64,000 bases of DNA from Echinicola strongylocentroti (GCF_003260975.1 NZ_CP030041.1:2403001-2467000); one strand, 5' to 3'; positions 44,900 through 54,289 are shown, numbered from the stretch's first letter. Program-made: numbers and translations. Notes: a model not told the origin generated them from the sequence alone.

Positions 44900-45133
44900 T
44901 TACTTTTTCAAAGAAATAAAGAGACTATAAAAAGCTACCGCAATAGAAATAAAGCAACACAAAAGTAACCATACAGGAAAGTTCATCGGACTATTCTCCT
45001 GAATTTTCCAGCCTATCCACGTCCCCAATCCAATAATCGCACACATCTGGAAAGCCAGCCCGATATATTTCACGTATTCGGGATATTCACCCTGAGATGG
45101 CCTCTTTTCCTTTTTCTGGTTTTGATTTTTCAT
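44900..45133 (-). CDS. atpZ: AtpZ/AtpI-family F0F1 assembly protein
   Basis: 77 residues with two membrane helices (about 24-43 and 51-72, GLAFQMCAIIGLGTWIGWKI and VWLLLCCFISIAVAFYSLFI), the AtpZ pattern, preceded by a basic tail. Its first 47 bases overlap the end of the bactofilin gene in another frame; no later Met allows a shorter start that keeps the first helix. Confidence 0.85.
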   Translation of the reverse strand: MKNQNQKKEKRPSQGEYPEYVKYIGLAFQMCAIIGLGTWIGWKIQENSPMNFPVWLLLCCFISIAVAFYSLFISLKK

Positions 45134-45539
45134 TTTTTAAGGAAACAGTATTGGTTTCACCTTTTACTTGTCCGGCAGCATTTTCGGTCATTTTGCATTC
45201 ACCATTAAACACTGCGCCATTTTCTATCACCAGCTTTTTTGTATGGATATTGCCATTAATGACGGCCGTTTTTTTCAGGAACAATATATCGGAGCACTTT
45301 ACTTCCCCCTCCACGTTACCGGCTATCTCTGCTTCTTTGGTATCTATATTGCCTACCAAGCGGGCAGATTCTCCGATTACAATTTTGGTTTTGGAGCTTA
45401 AAGTCCCATTTACTACACCCTCAATACGGATATTACCTTGAGTGATGATATCGCCCTTTATGGACGTTTCTTTTGCTATTACATTACTGGAGTTCACCAT
45501 CTCCGCGACTGATTTTTTTTCTTCTCCTTTGTTAAACAT
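45087..45539 (-). CDS. Bactofilin
   Basis: 150 residues, polymer-forming cytoskeletal protein. Central DUF583 beta-helix (about 25-115, IKGDIITQGNIRIEGVVNG, INGNIHTKKLVIENGAVFNG) flanked by disordered ends. It follows the M23 peptidase by 2 bases, a common pairing in which bactofilin positions a cell-wall hydrolase. Downstream it overlaps atpZ. Confidence 0.93.
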   Translation of the reverse strand: MFNKGEEKKSVAEMVNSSNVIAKETSIKGDIITQGNIRIEGVVNGTLSSKTKIVIGESARLVGNIDTKEAEIAGNVEGEVKCSDILFLKKTAVINGNIHTKKLVIENGAVFNGECKMTENAAGQVKGETNTVSLKNEKSKPEKGKEAISG

Positions 45540-45541
45540 GA

Positions 45542-46423
45542 TTAATCGAAGGTTATAAATTCCTGAGGGTTGAGCGGATTTCCTTTATACCATAATTCAA
45601 AATGAAGGTGTTGGCCAGTGGTCTGTTCTCCTGTGTTTCCAATTACCGAGATCACCTCTCCTCCACTTACCGAATCCCCAACAGACTTCAATAATACTGA
45701 ATTATGCTTGTAAATCGAAATCAATTCATTCGAATGCTGTATGGCGATGACATAGCCTGTCTCTAAAGTCCAGCTGGCCATTACCACGGTACCTTCGGCC
45801 ACAGACTTCACTGGTTCATTTTCTTCTGACACCAAGTCCACTCCAAAGTGGTCATTGGACAAGTCAATTCCTGCAGAAACGACCCCTTTAATGGGAGAGA
45901 AGAAAAATGTTTCAGTAAAAGAGCTGGTATTAAGCTGCTGAAAACTTCCCTCATCAGGTGGCATCGCTTCAAACTCATCTATAATCTCCTGAGTGGCATC
46001 CCCCTTCTTATAAAGTTCCTCACTGGTCGGCGTTTGTACAGGAAGGTCTCGGTTAGGCAAGGTATCTTCACCATCTCTTAATGAATCGACATCATAGTCC
46101 CCTGAAATAATTCGTTGAATATTATCCAGGTACCGGTCCTTGGCCTCCACTTCTACCAAGAGACTATCCACTGTCTGGGACAGGGAATATATTTTCTTCA
46201 TATTCTCAGACTCCAGATAAGCTGGGTCAAACCAACTGGCCAGTAAAGTCCTTGAAAGAATTAGGGATATCAGAAAAAAAACCAATAAGGTAAACACCAC
46301 TATAAGCCCTACCCTTACTTTATTAATACTTAAAGAAGTGATGACCGAAAAGTCCTCCTCTCTACGAATAACGAAGAGATATTTATTTTCGATCCAGTTT
46401 TTTACCTTTTGTTGTATACCCAA
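45542..46423 (-). CDS. M23-family (LytM) peptidoglycan endopeptidase, membrane anchored
   Basis: 293 residues: membrane helix about 36-59, coiled coil about 70-107, linker, and a C-terminal LytM domain with zinc/catalytic residues His192, Asp196 (HFGVDLV), His240 and HLHFE (His272, His274), so it should be active. Predicted to cut peptide cross-links in the periplasm at sites set by bactofilin. First gene of the run leading to the ATP synthase genes, divergent from sprE/porW. Confidence 0.93.
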   Translation of the reverse strand: MGIQQKVKNWIENKYLFVIRREEDFSVITSLSINKVRVGLIVVFTLLVFFLISLILSRTLLASWFDPAYLESENMKKIYSLSQTVDSLLVEVEAKDRYLDNIQRIISGDYDVDSLRDGEDTLPNRDLPVQTPTSEELYKKGDATQEIIDEFEAMPPDEGSFQQLNTSSFTETFFFSPIKGVVSAGIDLSNDHFGVDLVSEENEPVKSVAEGTVVMASWTLETGYVIAIQHSNELISIYKHNSVLLKSVGDSVSGGEVISVIGNTGEQTTGQHLHFELWYKGNPLNPQEFITFD

Positions 46424-46455
46424 AATATATCGTATTTACCAAGTCACCCAAATTA

Positions 46456-46463
46456 CAAAAATA
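46456..46463 (-). promoter_or_regulatory. -7 box of the M23-bactofilin-atp operon
   Basis: TATTTTTG on the minus strand, exact TAnnTTTG, about 33 bases before the ATG. The -33 position falls within the palindrome at 46470-46485. Confidence 0.5.
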
Positions 46464-46469
46464 CAAGAT

Positions 46470-46485
46470 TAAACGTAAGCGTTTA
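46470..46485. promoter_or_regulatory. Palindromic putative operator TAAACGTAAGCGTTTA
   Basis: Arms TAAACG and CGTTTA are perfect reverse complements around TAAG. It lies in the 107-base divergent region between the M23 gene and sprE/porW, over the -33 region of the M23 promoter. Size and symmetry fit a dimeric repressor site (LacI-like half sites), but no cognate regulator is in the window. Confidence 0.45.
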
Positions 46486-46530
46486 CATTATTGATTCAAA
46501 AACACTAATTTGGGAACTTTAACAAGACTT

Positions 46531-49179
46531 ATGAAGCTTGACGTGAGAAAGACTTCCAATTTTCTATTGCTACTTTTCCTTTTTTCTTTGGGGTGTTCTT
46601 CCGAAAAGAACACTTTTACCAATCGCTTGTACCATAATGTCACTGCTCACTTCAACGCCTATTTTTTGGCAAAGGAGAAGATCGAGGAAGCTGAGACCGA
46701 CTTTAAGGCTGCCTATCAAGAGGATTATACACAAGTGCTTCCTGTCTATCCTCCTATTGACAGCACTACGGTGGAAGGCAATATGGACAAACTGGAAGAA
46801 GCCCGTGAACTGGCTGGCAAAGCCATTGATTGGCACCGCATCAGCCAATGGGTGGATGACAGCTACTTCCTGATCGGCCTTATCGATTACTACGAGGCCA
46901 ATACGGATGATGCCATCAACACCTACAAATACCTTAATGTAAACAGTAAAGACAATGAGGTACGTCACCGAGCATTGATTCAATTGCTCAGGATTTTTGT
47001 AGAACAACGCAAGTTTGACGACGCTTCTTATGTAATTGATTTTCTGTCCAAGGAAACCGATATCAGCAAAGACAACAAACAGAAACTTTATAAAACACTG
47101 GCTTACTATTACGAAGCCAGGAAGGAAAAAGACGGGGTGATCACCGCACTGGAAAGGTGCATAGAACTGACCTCGGACAAAGACGAAAAATCCCGTCTTA
47201 ACTTTATGCTTGCCCAGCTCTACCAACGCGCCGGATTCGATGCGCTTGCCTATGATTTTTACAAAGAGGCGGCAGAAGGCAACCCACCTTATGAACTTGC
47301 TTTTTTCAGCCAGCTTTATGCACAGCAAGTGGCTGAACTCGAAAAGAGCAAGGACCTTAAAAAGGTGAGGGACTACTATGACAACCTTTATAAAGACCGT
47401 AAAAACACTGACCTCAGAGATGTTGTGCTTTACGAAAAAGCCCTCTTTGAGCTCAAGCAAAACGAAACAGAAGAGGCCATCGACTTACTCCACAAAGCAG
47501 CCCAAGAGCTTGGCAAAATCGAAAAGCAAAAAGGCTATATCTATCAAAAACTAGCTGAGGTGTTCTTTGATGAAAAAGAAGACTACAGGGCCTCAAAATA
47601 CTACCTGGATAGTGCCCTACAGCACTTTAAGGAGACAGATAGCAACTATGAACCATTAGCAACAAAAAAAGAAGTCCTGGACAGGTATACTGTAAACTTT
47701 GAAATACTTCAGGAAAACGACAGCTTACTGAGGCTAAGCCAGATGCCCCTGGAGCAGCAAGAAAAAATAGCTGAAGATTTTATCAAGGCGGAGGAAGAAC
47801 GACTCCTGGCAGAAGCCGCAGCCAAAACCGACAAACAGAACTCGGGAATATTCAACAACCTATTGGCATTTGGGAATGATGGAGCTGCATCGACCTTTTA
47901 TTTTGACAATCCCACCGCAGTCCAACAAGGCGCGATCGACTTTTACAGGAATTGGGGCAACAGGGCACTTGCCGATAACTGGAGGCGAAAAGCAAATAGC
48001 TTTCAAGGCAATACCGTCTCTTCCCTTCCAACGGAAAAAGACACTGCCACTACCCAGAAAATCAGTCAAAAAGACAGTATACAAGGGATTCTACCCGATA
48101 AGGAAACCCTACTGGCCAATATCCCAACAGAACCAGACCAAATTACCGCCCTTAATGTTCAAATGGAAGAAGCCAGACTGGAATTGGGCAAAGTACTCTT
48201 CTTCGACCTTGACAGGCCTGACCTTGCCAGAGAATACTTGATTGACCTACTACAATTTCATCCTGATTCCGAAAAAAAATCAGAAGCCTACTATACTCTT
48301 TATCTTATAGAAAAAGAAACAGGTGGGAGCACCGCTCACTATGTCAGTCGGCTAAACAAAGAATTTCCTGATTCTCCCTTTACCAAATCTGTCAACAACC
48401 CAGTCAGCGAAACCTCCAGTACTGCAGCCAACAAAACCGCTGAAAGCAATTATAAAAAAGCCTATGAAGCCTATAAAAACGGTGACTATGCTTCGGCTCG
48501 TAACCTTGCCCGAAGCACATTAAACAGCTATCCACTCACTGATGTCACCGACAAGCTTACACTTCTGGACATCATGATCACGGGCAAAACATCCTCTAAC
48601 CAACTGTACCAAGAAAGTCTTGAAAATTATATCGCCACAACAGAAAATCCAGCACTCACAAAAATGGCAAGAAATATGCTAGAAGCATTGACTGGAGAAA
48701 AGGATGAGGAGGCCTTATCAGCAACAGCACCTGCAAGCGTTAGTGATTCCTTAAATGTAAATGACACTACTGTAACAGCCGCTGCCATGGATAGCCTTAC
48801 CAAAGTGGAGCAGGTATACCAGGTAAAAAAAGAGCAAACCCATATATTTATTTTGGTTATAGATCCACAGGAGATCACCCAGACCAAAAATTTAAGCGCT
48901 GAACTGGAAAACTTTCACGACAAGAACTTCCAAGACGCAAGGTTACGAACTGGCAACCTGTCATTTACCCGCAATCAATCTATTTTGCTGGTAAGCCCTT
49001 TTTCCAATGCAGAAAAGGCCATGACCTATAGAAACAAGTTCTTGGCAGATTTTAAGTACCAGGGATTACCTGAGGAATTAAAAAAGCGTAGTTTTGTAAT
49101 TTCTATTCAAAACTTCCAGCAACTGAACAAAAGAAAAGACATTGCTGAATACGAGGCATTCTTCAAGACCTCCTATTGA
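46531..49179 (+). CDS. sprE: T9SS lipoprotein SprE/PorW
   Basis: 882 residues. Lipoprotein (Cys22 in FSLGCSSEK) with the family N-terminus NTFTNRLYHNVTAHFNAYF, followed by many TPR-like helical repeats (about 60-640) and a C-terminal beta/alpha domain. SprE (Flavobacterium) / PorW (Porphyromonas) is needed for type IX secretion and gliding and is thought to link the secretion motor to the outer membrane translocon. I use ATG 46531; a TTG 7 codons upstream exists. The PBP1A gene begins 7 bases after its stop. Confidence 0.9.
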   Translation: MKLDVRKTSNFLLLLFLFSLGCSSEKNTFTNRLYHNVTAHFNAYFLAKEKIEEAETDFKAAYQEDYTQVLPVYPPIDSTTVEGNMDKLEEARELAGKAIDWHRISQWVDDSYFLIGLIDYYEANTDDAINTYKYLNVNSKDNEVRHRALIQLLRIFVEQRKFDDASYVIDFLSKETDISKDNKQKLYKTLAYYYEARKEKDGVITALERCIELTSDKDEKSRLNFMLAQLYQRAGFDALAYDFYKEAAEGNPPYELAFFSQLYAQQVAELEKSKDLKKVRDYYDNLYKDRKNTDLRDVVLYEKALFELKQNETEEAIDLLHKAAQELGKIEKQKGYIYQKLAEVFFDEKEDYRASKYYLDSALQHFKETDSNYEPLATKKEVLDRYTVNFEILQENDSLLRLSQMPLEQQEKIAEDFIKAEEERLLAEAAAKTDKQNSGIFNNLLAFGNDGAASTFYFDNPTAVQQGAIDFYRNWGNRALADNWRRKANSFQGNTVSSLPTEKDTATTQKISQKDSIQGILPDKETLLANIPTEPDQITALNVQMEEARLELGKVLFFDLDRPDLAREYLIDLLQFHPDSEKKSEAYYTLYLIEKETGGSTAHYVSRLNKEFPDSPFTKSVNNPVSETSSTAANKTAESNYKKAYEAYKNGDYASARNLARSTLNSYPLTDVTDKLTLLDIMITGKTSSNQLYQESLENYIATTENPALTKMARNMLEALTGEKDEEALSATAPASVSDSLNVNDTTVTAAAMDSLTKVEQVYQVKKEQTHIFILVIDPQEITQTKNLSAELENFHDKNFQDARLRTGNLSFTRNQSILLVSPFSNAEKAMTYRNKFLADFKYQGLPEELKKRSFVISIQNFQQLNKRKDIAEYEAFFKTSY

Positions 49180-49186
49180 TACGAAC

Positions 49187-51499
49187 ATGAGTAATAAAAA
49201 AAACACCGCCAAATCCCGGTCATGGACTGGAAAGATCATCAGAATCCTTTGGATTGCATTATTTGCTGGCCTATTTGGCTTTGCCATTTTTGTATGGTCC
49301 GTAAGTGTAGACTTTTTGGGACTGTATGGGGATCTTCCTGACTTCAAAGCCTTAGAAAACCCAGAAAATGAACTTGCCTCAGAGCTCTATTCTGCCGATG
49401 GGGTACTATTGGGTAAATACTATAGGGAAAACAGGTCCCCTGTCACCTATAACGAACTCTCCAAGAACCTGATCAATGCCTTGATTGCCACAGAGGACAT
49501 TCGGTTTGAGGACCACTCCGGTATTGACCCAAAGGGCCTGGCCAGGGTACTGTTCAAGACCATTCTGATGGGACAAAGCAGTGCCGGCGGAGGGAGTACA
49601 CTTAGCCAACAAACAGCCAAAAACCTCTTCAAAACTCGAGGAGAAGCCTCACAAGGGACACTCAGTAGCGTCCCTGGGCTCAGGATGCTCATCATCAAAA
49701 CCAAGGAATGGATCGTGGCCACACAACTCGAAAAGGCCTATACCAAAGACGAGATCCTTACCATGTATTTGAACACATCCGAATTTGGCAGTAATGCTTT
49801 TGGTATCAAGACCGCTGCAAAAACATTCTTCAACAAGGATCCCAAAGACCTTAACATACAGGAATCAGCTGTGCTGGTAGGTCTCTTTAAGGCACCAACC
49901 TATTACAGCCCTGTATATAACCCCGACAACTCTACCAGAAGAAGGAACACCGTGCTTGGCCAGATGAGGAAGTATGAGTTTCTCACAGAGACCCAATACG
50001 ACTCTATCTCCCAACTCCCCATTGAGCTGGACTATAATGTAGAAAGCCACAACAGGGGACTGGCGACCTATTTCAGGGAGATCGTCAAATCTGACCTTAT
50101 CAAATGGACCAAAGAAAATCTCAAAGCAGACGGAAAACCTTATGACCTTTATGGAGATGGCCTGAGGATATACACCACCATTGACAGCCGCTTGCAAAAA
50201 TATGCTGAAGAGTCCGTTGATGAGCATATGCGTGAACTTCAGGCCAAGTTTGTCAGTGAGCTTCGTGGGAGGGAACCTTGGATTGATAGCAACGGACGGG
50301 TAATTCCCAACTTCATGGAAACCATGATCAAAAGGACAGAAGCCTATCGTGTGCTGGTCAATAAGTACGGAGCGGACTCGGATTCGGTAGAAATCAAGCT
50401 GAACGAGAAGAAAAAAATGAAAGTGTTCTCTTGGGAAGAAGGTGAAATCGACACCGTGATGAGCTCTATGGACTCCTTACGCTATTACAAAACATTTTTG
50501 CAAGCAGGGTTTGTCTCCATGGATCCACATACCGGACATATCAAAGCTTGGGTAGGCGGACTCAATCACAAATACTTCAAGTACGATCACGTTAGGGAAG
50601 GTCGCCGGCAACCGGGATCTACCTTTAAGCCATTCGTCTATGCAGCGGCCATCGAAAATGGCTATAGCCCATGTTATACCGTAGTGGACCAACCTGTAGA
50701 AATCAACATACCGGGTCAACCCACATGGAGCCCAAGCAATGCTGATGGAAAATTCACCTATGAAAAAATGACCATCCGCCAAGCAATGGCCCAGTCTATC
50801 AACTCCATCACTGCGTATATGATGAAACAGATCAGCCCAGAAGTGGTGGTAGAAACAGCCCATAGACTAGGGATCACCAGTGACTTGGATCCAGTACCTG
50901 CCCTTGCACTCGGTACCAGTGATGTTTCCATCTTGGAAATGGCCGGATCTATGAGCACCTTTGCCAATAAAGGTGAACATATCAAGCCATATTATATCGA
51001 CCGTATCGAAGACAAAAACGGCAATGTTCTCCATCAGTTCCCCGCACGCAAAAGCCCAGCCATGAGTGAGGAGGATGCCTACTTAATGCTCCACATGCTA
51101 CAAGGTGGATTCGAGGAACGAGGAGGCACTAGTCAGGGTGTTCCTATGCACCTGCGCGAAGGCAATGAACTGGGAGGTAAAACAGGCACCACCCAAAACG
51201 CCTCTGACGGCTGGTATATTGGGCTTAGCAAAGACTTGGTATCAGGAGTATGGGTAGGTGGTGATGACAGGGCCATCCACTTCAGAAGCTGGATCAGTGG
51301 CCAAGGTGCCAGAACTGCCCGCCCCATCTGGGTGAAATACATGACCAAAGTCTATGAAGACCCTACCTTAGGTATCTCCAAAGGTGCTTTTGAAAAGCCT
51401 GAAAGACCGCTAAGCGTGGAACTGGACTGTGAAGAGTATCAAATCCAAACGGACGAATATACCGACTTTGACTATGACCAAAGGAACAATGACTTCTAA
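49187..51499 (+). CDS. mrcA: Class A penicillin-binding protein (PBP1A)
   Basis: 770 residues, bifunctional peptidoglycan synthase. Membrane helix about 15-40; glycosyltransferase domain with catalytic Glu near 103 (TEDIRFEDHSG) and GGSTLSQQTAKNLF; transpeptidase domain with Ser478 (GSTFKP), SIN (537-539) and Lys665 (GKTGTT). All active-site motifs are intact. ATG 49187 chosen 7 bases after sprE; an upstream ATG at 49142 lies within sprE. Cotranscription of a T9SS gene with cell-wall synthesis is notable. Confidence 0.95.
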   Translation: MSNKKNTAKSRSWTGKIIRILWIALFAGLFGFAIFVWSVSVDFLGLYGDLPDFKALENPENELASELYSADGVLLGKYYRENRSPVTYNELSKNLINALIATEDIRFEDHSGIDPKGLARVLFKTILMGQSSAGGGSTLSQQTAKNLFKTRGEASQGTLSSVPGLRMLIIKTKEWIVATQLEKAYTKDEILTMYLNTSEFGSNAFGIKTAAKTFFNKDPKDLNIQESAVLVGLFKAPTYYSPVYNPDNSTRRRNTVLGQMRKYEFLTETQYDSISQLPIELDYNVESHNRGLATYFREIVKSDLIKWTKENLKADGKPYDLYGDGLRIYTTIDSRLQKYAEESVDEHMRELQAKFVSELRGREPWIDSNGRVIPNFMETMIKRTEAYRVLVNKYGADSDSVEIKLNEKKKMKVFSWEEGEIDTVMSSMDSLRYYKTFLQAGFVSMDPHTGHIKAWVGGLNHKYFKYDHVREGRRQPGSTFKPFVYAAAIENGYSPCYTVVDQPVEINIPGQPTWSPSNADGKFTYEKMTIRQAMAQSINSITAYMMKQISPEVVVETAHRLGITSDLDPVPALALGTSDVSILEMAGSMSTFANKGEHIKPYYIDRIEDKNGNVLHQFPARKSPAMSEEDAYLMLHMLQGGFEERGGTSQGVPMHLREGNELGGKTGTTQNASDGWYIGLSKDLVSGVWVGGDDRAIHFRSWISGQGARTARPIWVKYMTKVYEDPTLGISKGAFEKPERPLSVELDCEEYQIQTDEYTDFDYDQRNNDF

Positions 51500-51538
51500 A
51501 TCCCAAACCCCATAACCAACTTTTGGAAACTTATTAAA

Positions 51539-51567
51539 AACAGCTCCTCACGAGAGCTGTTTTTTTT
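51539..51567 (+). terminator. Terminator of sprE-PBP1A
   Basis: AACAGCTC pairs with GAGCTGTT around CTCACGA, followed by a T-run to 51567 that merges into the next -7 box. Confidence 0.9.
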
Positions 51568-51574
51568 ATATTTG
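51567..51574 (+). promoter_or_regulatory. -7 box of uvrC, leaderless layout
   Basis: TATATTTG, exact TAnnTTTG, ends 4 bases before the uvrC ATG and begins on the last T of the preceding terminator. The transcript would start at or beside the ATG. Confidence 0.5.
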
Positions 51575-51578
51575 TCGT

Positions 51579-53381
51579 ATGCAAAGCCCTTCATACAGCC
51601 CTGAAGAATACAATAAACTCCCTGACGTACCAGGAGTCTATAAATACTACAACCAAGAGGAAAAACTCATCTATGTAGGCAAGGCAAAGAGCCTCAAAAA
51701 ACGGGTGGCCAGCTATTTTGTAAAAAGCACTGGACTAAACCTTAAAACCCGACGAATGGTCAAAGAAATCCGTCGGATCGAGTTTACCATTGTCAATTCA
51801 GAGTTTGATGCATTACTGTTGGAAAACAACCTGATCAAAAAAAACCAACCTCGGTATAATATCCTCCTGAAGGATGACAAAACTTACCCCTATTTGCTGC
51901 TTACCAAAGAGCATTTTCCACAGCTCTACCCCACACGTAAACTTATTCCTTCCAGAGGCACCTATTATGGCCCTTTTGCGAGTGTCAAGGCGATGAACAA
52001 CGTACTGGAGCTAATCAGGAGCTTATTCACCATACGCACTTGTAAGCTGGACCTAAACCCTTACAAAATTGCTGAGCAGAAATACAAAGTCTGTTTGGAA
52101 TATCATATCGGAAACTGTTTGGGACCCTGTGAAGGCTTGCAGGGCGAACCGGACTACATGAAAGACATCGATCAGGCCAAGAACATCCTCAAAGGCAACC
52201 TCGGAGTGCCAAAGGCTTACTTTAAAAGCAGAATGCAGGAAGCTGCCGAGAACCTCGCTTTTGAGAAAGCACAACGGTTTAAGGACAAGCTGGACCTTCT
52301 TGAAAAGTATCAAGCCAAATCACTGGTCACCAATCCTCATGTGACCGATTTGGATGTATTTGCCATTGTCTCTGCAGATAAATTTGCCTTTGTCAATTAC
52401 CTTAATATCAAAAATGGAGCGATCAACATCACCAAAACCGTAGAACTCAAGAAGAAACTTGACGAGACCGAACAAGAAATGCTGCTCACCGCCATCTTCC
52501 ACCTGAAGGATCAGTTCCAAAGTGATGCCAAGGAGATCCTCAGCAACATTGACTTGGATGAGCCTATCGAAGGCCTGCACCTCACCGTGCCAAAAATAGG
52601 GGACAAACGAAAGCTGGTAGAACTTTCCCTTAAAAACGCCATGTATTATAAAAAGGAAAAGGCATTGCTCAGTGGTAAAGCAGAAGAGAAAAAAAACAGG
52701 GTATTGCTCCAGCTCCAAAAAGACCTTTCACTCAAGGATATTCCTGATCATATTGAGTGCTTTGATAATTCTAACATACAAGGTAACTATCCTGTTGCAA
52801 GTATGGTATGCTTTCTGGATGGAAAACCAGCCAAAAAAGAATACAGGCACTTCCATGTCAAAACAGTAGAAGGGCCTGACGACTTCGCCAGTATGACAGA
52901 GATCGTAGGCAGAAGGTATGGTCGTCTGATCAAGGAAAATAAACCCCTGCCGAAACTCATCGTGATCGATGGTGGAAAAGGCCAGCTTTCTGCATCTGTG
53001 GAAGCCTTAAAGTCCTTGGGCATCTACGGCCAAGTGCCCATCATCGGCATTGCCAAAAAACTGGAAGAAATCTATTTTCCCGGTGACTCTTTTCCTCTAC
53101 ATATTGATAAAAAATCCGAGTCATTACGTCTCATTCAGCGCACCAGGGACGAAGCTCACCGTTTTGCGATCACCTTTCACAGGGATATCCGTAGCAAAGA
53201 CGCTTTCAAGACAGCACTTGACACCATCGAGGGCATTGGTCCCTCTACTTCCAACAAACTCTTAAAACACTTTAAATCATTGAAAAAAATCAGGGAAGCT
53301 TCTGAAGAAGATCTTGCCCAGATCATTGGCAAGGACAAGGCCAATAGGGTCATTAACTTTATAAAACAAGAAAGCAGGTGA
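51579..53381 (+). CDS. uvrC: Excinuclease ABC subunit C
   Basis: 600 residues; makes the dual incisions of nucleotide excision repair. GIY-YIG nuclease (about 15-95, GVYKYYNQEEKLIYVGKAK), UVR domain (about 205-240, AFEKAQRFKDKLDLL), RNase H-like C-terminal nuclease (IECFDNSNIQG, VIDGGKGQL, RDEAHRFAI) and tandem helix-hairpin-helix (IEGIGPSTSNKLLKHF). Complete. Its stop codon lies inside the following terminator stem. Confidence 0.97.
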   Translation: MQSPSYSPEEYNKLPDVPGVYKYYNQEEKLIYVGKAKSLKKRVASYFVKSTGLNLKTRRMVKEIRRIEFTIVNSEFDALLLENNLIKKNQPRYNILLKDDKTYPYLLLTKEHFPQLYPTRKLIPSRGTYYGPFASVKAMNNVLELIRSLFTIRTCKLDLNPYKIAEQKYKVCLEYHIGNCLGPCEGLQGEPDYMKDIDQAKNILKGNLGVPKAYFKSRMQEAAENLAFEKAQRFKDKLDLLEKYQAKSLVTNPHVTDLDVFAIVSADKFAFVNYLNIKNGAINITKTVELKKKLDETEQEMLLTAIFHLKDQFQSDAKEILSNIDLDEPIEGLHLTVPKIGDKRKLVELSLKNAMYYKKEKALLSGKAEEKKNRVLLQLQKDLSLKDIPDHIECFDNSNIQGNYPVASMVCFLDGKPAKKEYRHFHVKTVEGPDDFASMTEIVGRRYGRLIKENKPLPKLIVIDGGKGQLSASVEALKSLGIYGQVPIIGIAKKLEEIYFPGDSFPLHIDKKSESLRLIQRTRDEAHRFAITFHRDIRSKDAFKTALDTIEGIGPSTSNKLLKHFKSLKKIREASEEDLAQIIGKDKANRVINFIKQESR

Positions 53382-53400
53382 TAGGACCACCTGCTTTCTT
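53368..53400. terminator. Bidirectional terminator of uvrC and the gld operon
   Basis: AAGAAAGCAGGTG (53368-53380) pairs perfectly with CACCTGCTTTCTT (53388-53400), loop ATAGGAC. The uvrC stop TGA (53379-53381) is in the stem. It serves the convergent gldN end (53424) as well. Confidence 0.92.
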
Positions 53401-53423
53401 GATTTATACTTTACTTCTGGAAA

Positions 53424-54245
53424 TCACCATTCCCAGAGACTGTTTTCAAATTCGAGTAGATCGTATTCAAACTTCAAACCATCCAAATAAGCCTGTAACT
53501 CAGGGTTAGGATTATTTGGATCGACCATATCAGCTATCAGGGCGTTTTCCGAATTGGAATACTTCCTAACCACCGATTTGAACAATCTTAGGTCAAAAGC
53601 TTGGCTGTAAGAAAGGTCTTTGGAAGTATTACTGAAGTTAATCCACCTAGCTTCCGGATGATTTTTAAAATACTCATAAAAATCCTTGAACCGAATATAA
53701 GCGATGCTCTTTTCGCCAGCATTGGCATTGGTCTGTGAAGGCATCACCAAGTGGATGTACTTCACATCAAATTTCACTTGCGAATGGTGCTTGTCAAACA
53801 AGAAATCTTCTTTAAAGTCCAAATAATAAAGGTTCTTCACAAAGATACTGTCACCATTGGCAGACATCCAGAAGTTATTCTGAAAATCAGCGATGGAAAG
53901 TGACTCGGTAAATTCCTCATCGGCAAATAGCTCAAAGGCATTTTCCTCAGTCACGGCTTTATAAATACTATAAATGATACCATTACGCTTGGTATCTCCC
54001 GTGCCATAGAGAGGATGGTTATACTTTTCTCGCAGATCTACCCTTCTCCACACACCGATCTGGTACATCTTGTCATCCTCCCTGATTGGGTGGGCAGAAA
54101 ACACCGTATCTACCTGAAATTGCCTGTCTCCACTTACAGATGGATCTACGCTCGTGGAACCTGTCTGCCCAAAAACCTTTGGACTTACAGCCAACATGAT
54201 CACCATCATTAATGGGACAATGTATTTTGCATCTAATCGTTTCAT
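53424..54245 (-). CDS. gldN: Gliding motility / T9SS protein GldN (PorN)
   Basis: 273 residues with a signal peptide (about 1-26, before Q). Contains the GldN features RREDDK-like early region (HPIREDDKMYQIGVWRRVDL split) and RWINFSNTSKDLSYSQAFDL. GldN joins GldK in the periplasmic ring that couples the secretion motor to the outer membrane translocon. Last gene of gldK-L-M-N, 44 bases after gldM. Confidence 0.95.
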   Translation of the reverse strand: MKRLDAKYIVPLMMVIMLAVSPKVFGQTGSTSVDPSVSGDRQFQVDTVFSAHPIREDDKMYQIGVWRRVDLREKYNHPLYGTGDTKRNGIIYSIYKAVTEENAFELFADEEFTESLSIADFQNNFWMSANGDSIFVKNLYYLDFKEDFLFDKHHSQVKFDVKYIHLVMPSQTNANAGEKSIAYIRFKDFYEYFKNHPEARWINFSNTSKDLSYSQAFDLRLFKSVVRKYSNSENALIADMVDPNNPNPELQAYLDGLKFEYDLLEFENSLWEW

Positions 54246-54289
54246 AACCTTGTATTTTACTTCAAAAGAAAGCCTACCAACCTCTTGGA

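Noticed and set aside
46570..47460. 296-codon frame antisense to sprE
   Set aside because: Shadow of the sprE reading frame; the sense product is a clear lipoprotein with family motifs.
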